Of a DNA stretch of 7,199 bases, positions 5,534 to 7,199 are shown piece after piece; position 1 is the first letter of the stretch, and every line of letters begins with the position of its first letter. This DNA is from Acidobacteriota bacterium. GTDB lineage: Bacteria > Acidobacteriota > UBA6911 > JACQSX01. The notes below the pieces were generated by a model. The model was not told where the DNA came from, ran no database searches, and saw only the letters and a list, made by a program, of their open reading frames with translations. The position numbers and the translations under genes were made by a program. The DNA is taken from the NCBI GenBank assembly GCA_016199665.1, contig JACQGG010000189.1, positions 1 through 7,199 of the forward strand, written 5' to 3'.

Positions 5534-5717
5534 CGACTCCTCCTTCCTCTAGAGACAACGTAGCGCTCTATGAGTTCAAAATATTTCAAGGGTAGCAGGA
5601 CTATACAGTGCCACTCATCTGTTTCAAAGGAAATTCTACTGCGTCTATGGCGCCGCTGCAAGCCAATCCCGATTAACCCGATTGACCCGGGATTGACCCC
5701 CTTCCCTTGCACTTGCA
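5440..5717. other. intergenic stretch between the membrane-protein ORF and the thiC promoter
   Basis: Apart from the antisense start near 5533 and the 20-base motif (5600-5619), it contains a short irregular tandem array (5668-5696: CCCGATTAA, CCCGATTGA, CCCGGGATTGA). No further gene is supported. Confidence 0.5.
5600..5619 (+). repeat. 20-base dispersed motif, copy 2
   Basis: ACTATACAGTGCCACTCATC differs from the copy at 583-602 in one base. It lies about 100 bases upstream of the thiC promoter and, on the other strand, about 70 bases upstream of the strong translation start at 5533. Confidence 0.55.
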
Positions 5718-5746
5718 TTGACTCCCCATTGCAGTGGCCGTACACT
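5718..5746 (+). promoter_or_regulatory. sigma70-type promoter for the thiC transcript
   Basis: TTGACT (5718-5723) and TACACT (5741-5746) are separated by exactly 17 bases. Each matches the consensus in most positions. Transcription would start near 5753, just before the TPP riboswitch, giving a leader of about 200 bases before thiC. Confidence 0.65.
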
Positions 5747-5766
5747 AGACCTGTTCGCATTGAAAG

Positions 5767-5856
5767 CGGGAGCTCGGGGAACCGGGCTGAGAGGGGAGCC
5801 AAGAGGCTGCCGACCGCCTGAACCTGACCCGGGTAATACCGGCGTAGGGAGGAAGC
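5767..5856 (+). promoter_or_regulatory. TPP riboswitch (THI box)
   Basis: The conserved aptamer blocks occur in order: CTCGGGG near the 5' end, GGGCTGAGA (CTGAGA 5787-5792), GAACCTGA (ACCTGA 5822-5827), then GGGTAATACCGGCGTAGGGA (5831-5850). These are the pyrimidine-sensor and pyrophosphate-sensor helices of the thiamine-pyrophosphate aptamer. An extra AGCC/GGCT hairpin (5797-5808) fits the variable P3 side arm. The 3' edge runs into GGGAGGAAG, which is also the Shine-Dalgarno sequence of the leader ORF starting at 5858. This suggests control at translation initiation: ligand binding would hide the site. The downstream thiC gene confirms the ligand class. Confidence 0.95.
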
Positions 5857-5857
5857 A

Positions 5858-5959
5858 ATGAAATCAGTCCGCCGCCCATTGCAAGCCCGCTCGCGGCGTC
5901 CTCTCTTTCTTTCCGGCCAGGGACTTATCCGGTTTCCCTGCCAAGGAGCAATCCGATGA
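5858..5959 (+). CDS. 33-codon leader ORF between the TPP riboswitch and thiC
   Basis: ATG 5858 follows GGAGG (5848-5852) by 5 bases. The frame runs MKSVRRPLQARSRRP then LFLSGQGLIRFPCQGAIR and stops at TGA 5957-5959, which overlaps the thiC start ATG (5956-5958) as ATGA. The peptide is basic and has no recognisable domain. It is in a different frame from thiC, so it is not an N-terminal extension. The arrangement suggests translational coupling: ribosomes loaded at the riboswitch-controlled site would end exactly at the thiC start. The peptide itself may be irrelevant. That it is translated is inferred from signals and geometry only. Confidence 0.5.
   Translation: MKSVRRPLQARSRRPLFLSGQGLIRFPCQGAIR
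5915..5942 (+). promoter_or_regulatory. hairpin just upstream of the thiC ribosome-binding site
   Basis: GGCCAGGGA (5915-5923) can pair with TCCCTGCC (5935-5942), with one bulged C, directly before AAGGAG (5943-5948). It lies inside the leader ORF, so a translating ribosome would open it. It could restrict direct loading on thiC. There is no T tract, so termination is not indicated. Confidence 0.35.
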
Positions 5960-7199
5960 GCGTAAACACCCACCATCCATCCAGCCGGAAGATCTACGTT
6001 GAAGGCGCCCGGCCCGGCGTCCGGGTGCCGATGCGGGAGATCCTGATCCGGAGCGAAAAGCCGCTGCGACTCTACGACACGAGCGGACCCTACACCGACC
6101 CGGATTTCTCGCCCGACCTTGATCGGGGTCTGCCGCCGCTGAGAAAACAATGGATCCTCAGTCGCGCCGACGTGGAACCGTCTGCGCCCCGCGGACTGCG
6201 GGCCAGACCGGGAAGGACAGTCACACAGATGCACTACGCGCGTCGCGGCGAGATCACGCCCGAAATGGAGTTTGTGGCCATTCGAGAGGGGGTTCCTCCT
6301 CAGTTTGTCAGGGACGAAGTGGCGCGCGGGCGCGCCATCGTTCCCTCCAACATCAACCATCCCGAATCAGAGCCGATGATCATCGGCCGCAACTTTGCGG
6401 TCAAGATCAACGCCAACATCGGGAACTCGGCGGTGGCTTCATCCATTCAGGAAGAGGTCGAGAAGATGACCTGGGCCATCCGCTGGGGCGCCGACACGGT
6501 CATGGATCTCTCAACGGGCGACCAAATCCGTGAGACGCGGGAGTGGATTCTTCGCAACTCGCCGGTTCCGGTCGGAACGGTTCCAATCTACCAGGCGCTG
6601 GAGAAGGCCGGCGGCAAGGCGGAGAATCTGAGCTGGGAAGTCTATCGCGACACGCTGATCGAACAGGCGGAGCAGGGCGTGGACTATTTCACCGTCCATG
6701 CCGGGGTGCTGCTGCGCTACGTTCCTCTGACGGCGCGGCGCACCACTGGAATTGTTTCGCGCGGCGGCTCCATCATGGCCAAGTGGTGCCTGGCGCACCA
6801 CCAGGAGAGCTTCCTGTACACCCGCTTCCGGGAGATTTGTGGAATTATGGCGGCCTATGACGTCGCCTTTTCACTGGGCGATGGGCTGCGTCCTGGTTCG
6901 ATCGCCGATGCCAACGATGAAGCGCAGTTTGCGGAGCTGGACACGCTGGGCGAGCTGACCCGGATTGCGTGGGAGCATGACGTGCAGGTGATGATCGAAG
7001 GTCCCGGCCATATTCCGATGCACCTGATCAAGGAAAATGTGGACAGGCAATTGCAAGTCTGCCACGAAGCGCCGTTCTATACGCTGGGGCCCCTCACTAC
7101 GGACGTGGCTCCGGGGTACGACCACATTACATCGGCCATTGGCGCGGCCATGATCGGTTGGTACGGCACCGCCATGCTTTGCTACGTCACCCCCAAGGA
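5956..7199 (+). CDS. thiC: phosphomethylpyrimidine synthase ThiC (partial, runs off right edge)
   Basis: ThiC is a cytosolic radical-SAM enzyme that rearranges 5-aminoimidazole ribotide into HMP phosphate, the pyrimidine half of thiamine. The first 414 residues are visible. ATG 5956 follows AAGGAG by 7 bases. Family signatures in order are: V-T-Q-M-H-Y-A-R-R-G-E-I-T-P-E-M-E-F (89-106), RGRAIVPSNINHPESEPMII (124-143), GADTVMDLSTG (178-188), NSPVPVGTVPIYQALEK (201-217), GVDYFTVHAGVLLRYVPLTA (241-260), TGIVSRGGSIMAKWCLAHH (264-282), SLGDGLRPGS (306-315), MIEGPGHIPMH (346-356) and LGPLTTDVAPGYDHITS (377-393). No frameshift or missing block is seen. The C-terminal Cys motif that binds the 4Fe-4S cluster lies beyond the window. 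The N-terminal region is shorter than in E. coli, which is common. Expression is very probably controlled by the upstream TPP riboswitch. Confidence 0.97.
   Translation, partial: MSVNTHHPSSRKIYVEGARPGVRVPMREILIRSEKPLRLYDTSGPYTDPDFSPDLDRGLPPLRKQWILSRADVEPSAPRGLRARPGRTVTQMHYARRGEITPEMEFVAIREGVPPQFVRDEVARGRAIVPSNINHPESEPMIIGRNFAVKINANIGNSAVASSIQEEVEKMTWAIRWGADTVMDLSTGDQIRETREWILRNSPVPVGTVPIYQALEKAGGKAENLSWEVYRDTLIEQAEQGVDYFTVHAGVLLRYVPLTARRTTGIVSRGGSIMAKWCLAHHQESFLYTRFREICGIMAAYDVAFSLGDGLRPGSIADANDEAQFAELDTLGELTRIAWEHDVQVMIEGPGHIPMHLIKENVDRQLQVCHEAPFYTLGPLTTDVAPGYDHITSAIGAAMIGWYGTAMLCYVTPK

Noticed and set aside
5527..6360. Long minus-strand reading frame opposite thiC, and its D-E-W-H-C string shared with the minus frame at 444-842
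   Set aside because: It is the shadow of thiC and the riboswitch region. The shared residues come only from the repeated 20-base motif.

Overview
The window looks like bacterial chromosome from a GC-rich soil or environmental lineage. The repeat style of the secreted beta-propeller (blades ending G-x-V-x-P-L-R-V-I-x-G-P), the DNRLRE/CARDB-type surface-protein fragment and the overall gene mix are reminiscent of Acidobacteriota. That placement is an inference from gene content only and is weak. The standard genetic code fits: TGA ends several genes, and thiC uses TGG for Trp.

Layout. Positions 1-516 (minus) hold the 5'-truncated remainder of a surface or secreted protein (DNRLRE-like end, then a CARDB domain), running off the left edge. 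Positions 520-920 have no gene but carry a 20-base motif that recurs at 5600-5619, a 15-base palindrome, and a run of hairpins that would lie in the 5' leader of the next gene. Positions 921-3020 (plus) encode an exported beta-propeller protein whose frame is split by one TGA at 2196-2198. Converging on it is an orphan phage terminase small subunit (2999-3553, minus). Behind that lies the 5' half of a tRNA-Leu(CAA) (3684-3727, minus), and 12 bases further back the stop of a complete exported metallo-beta-lactamase-fold hydrolase (3740-4420, minus).

Positions 4421-5560 are a patchwork of remnants. The tail of a Sel1-repeat protein (minus) and the tail of a DUF6941-like protein (plus) meet head to head near 4976, each missing its 5' part. 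A small membrane-anchored protein follows with no ordinary start codon where one is expected. Near 5533 an antisense translation start with a strong ribosome-binding site leads only into a short reading frame.

The right end is well-ordered housekeeping DNA. A sigma70-type promoter (5718-5746) leads into a TPP riboswitch (about 5767-5856), then a 33-codon leader ORF (5858-5959) whose stop overlaps the thiC start in an ATGA, then thiC (5956 to the right edge). The leader ORF's Shine-Dalgarno sequence lies in the 3' edge of the aptamer, which suggests that thiamine pyrophosphate gates leader translation and that thiC translation is coupled to it.

I do not see a clear new defence or mobile system. 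The items most worth a second look are the riboswitch/leader-ORF/thiC arrangement, the truncated tRNA next to a lone terminase gene, the split propeller gene, the repeated 20-base motif, and the structured leader before the propeller gene.
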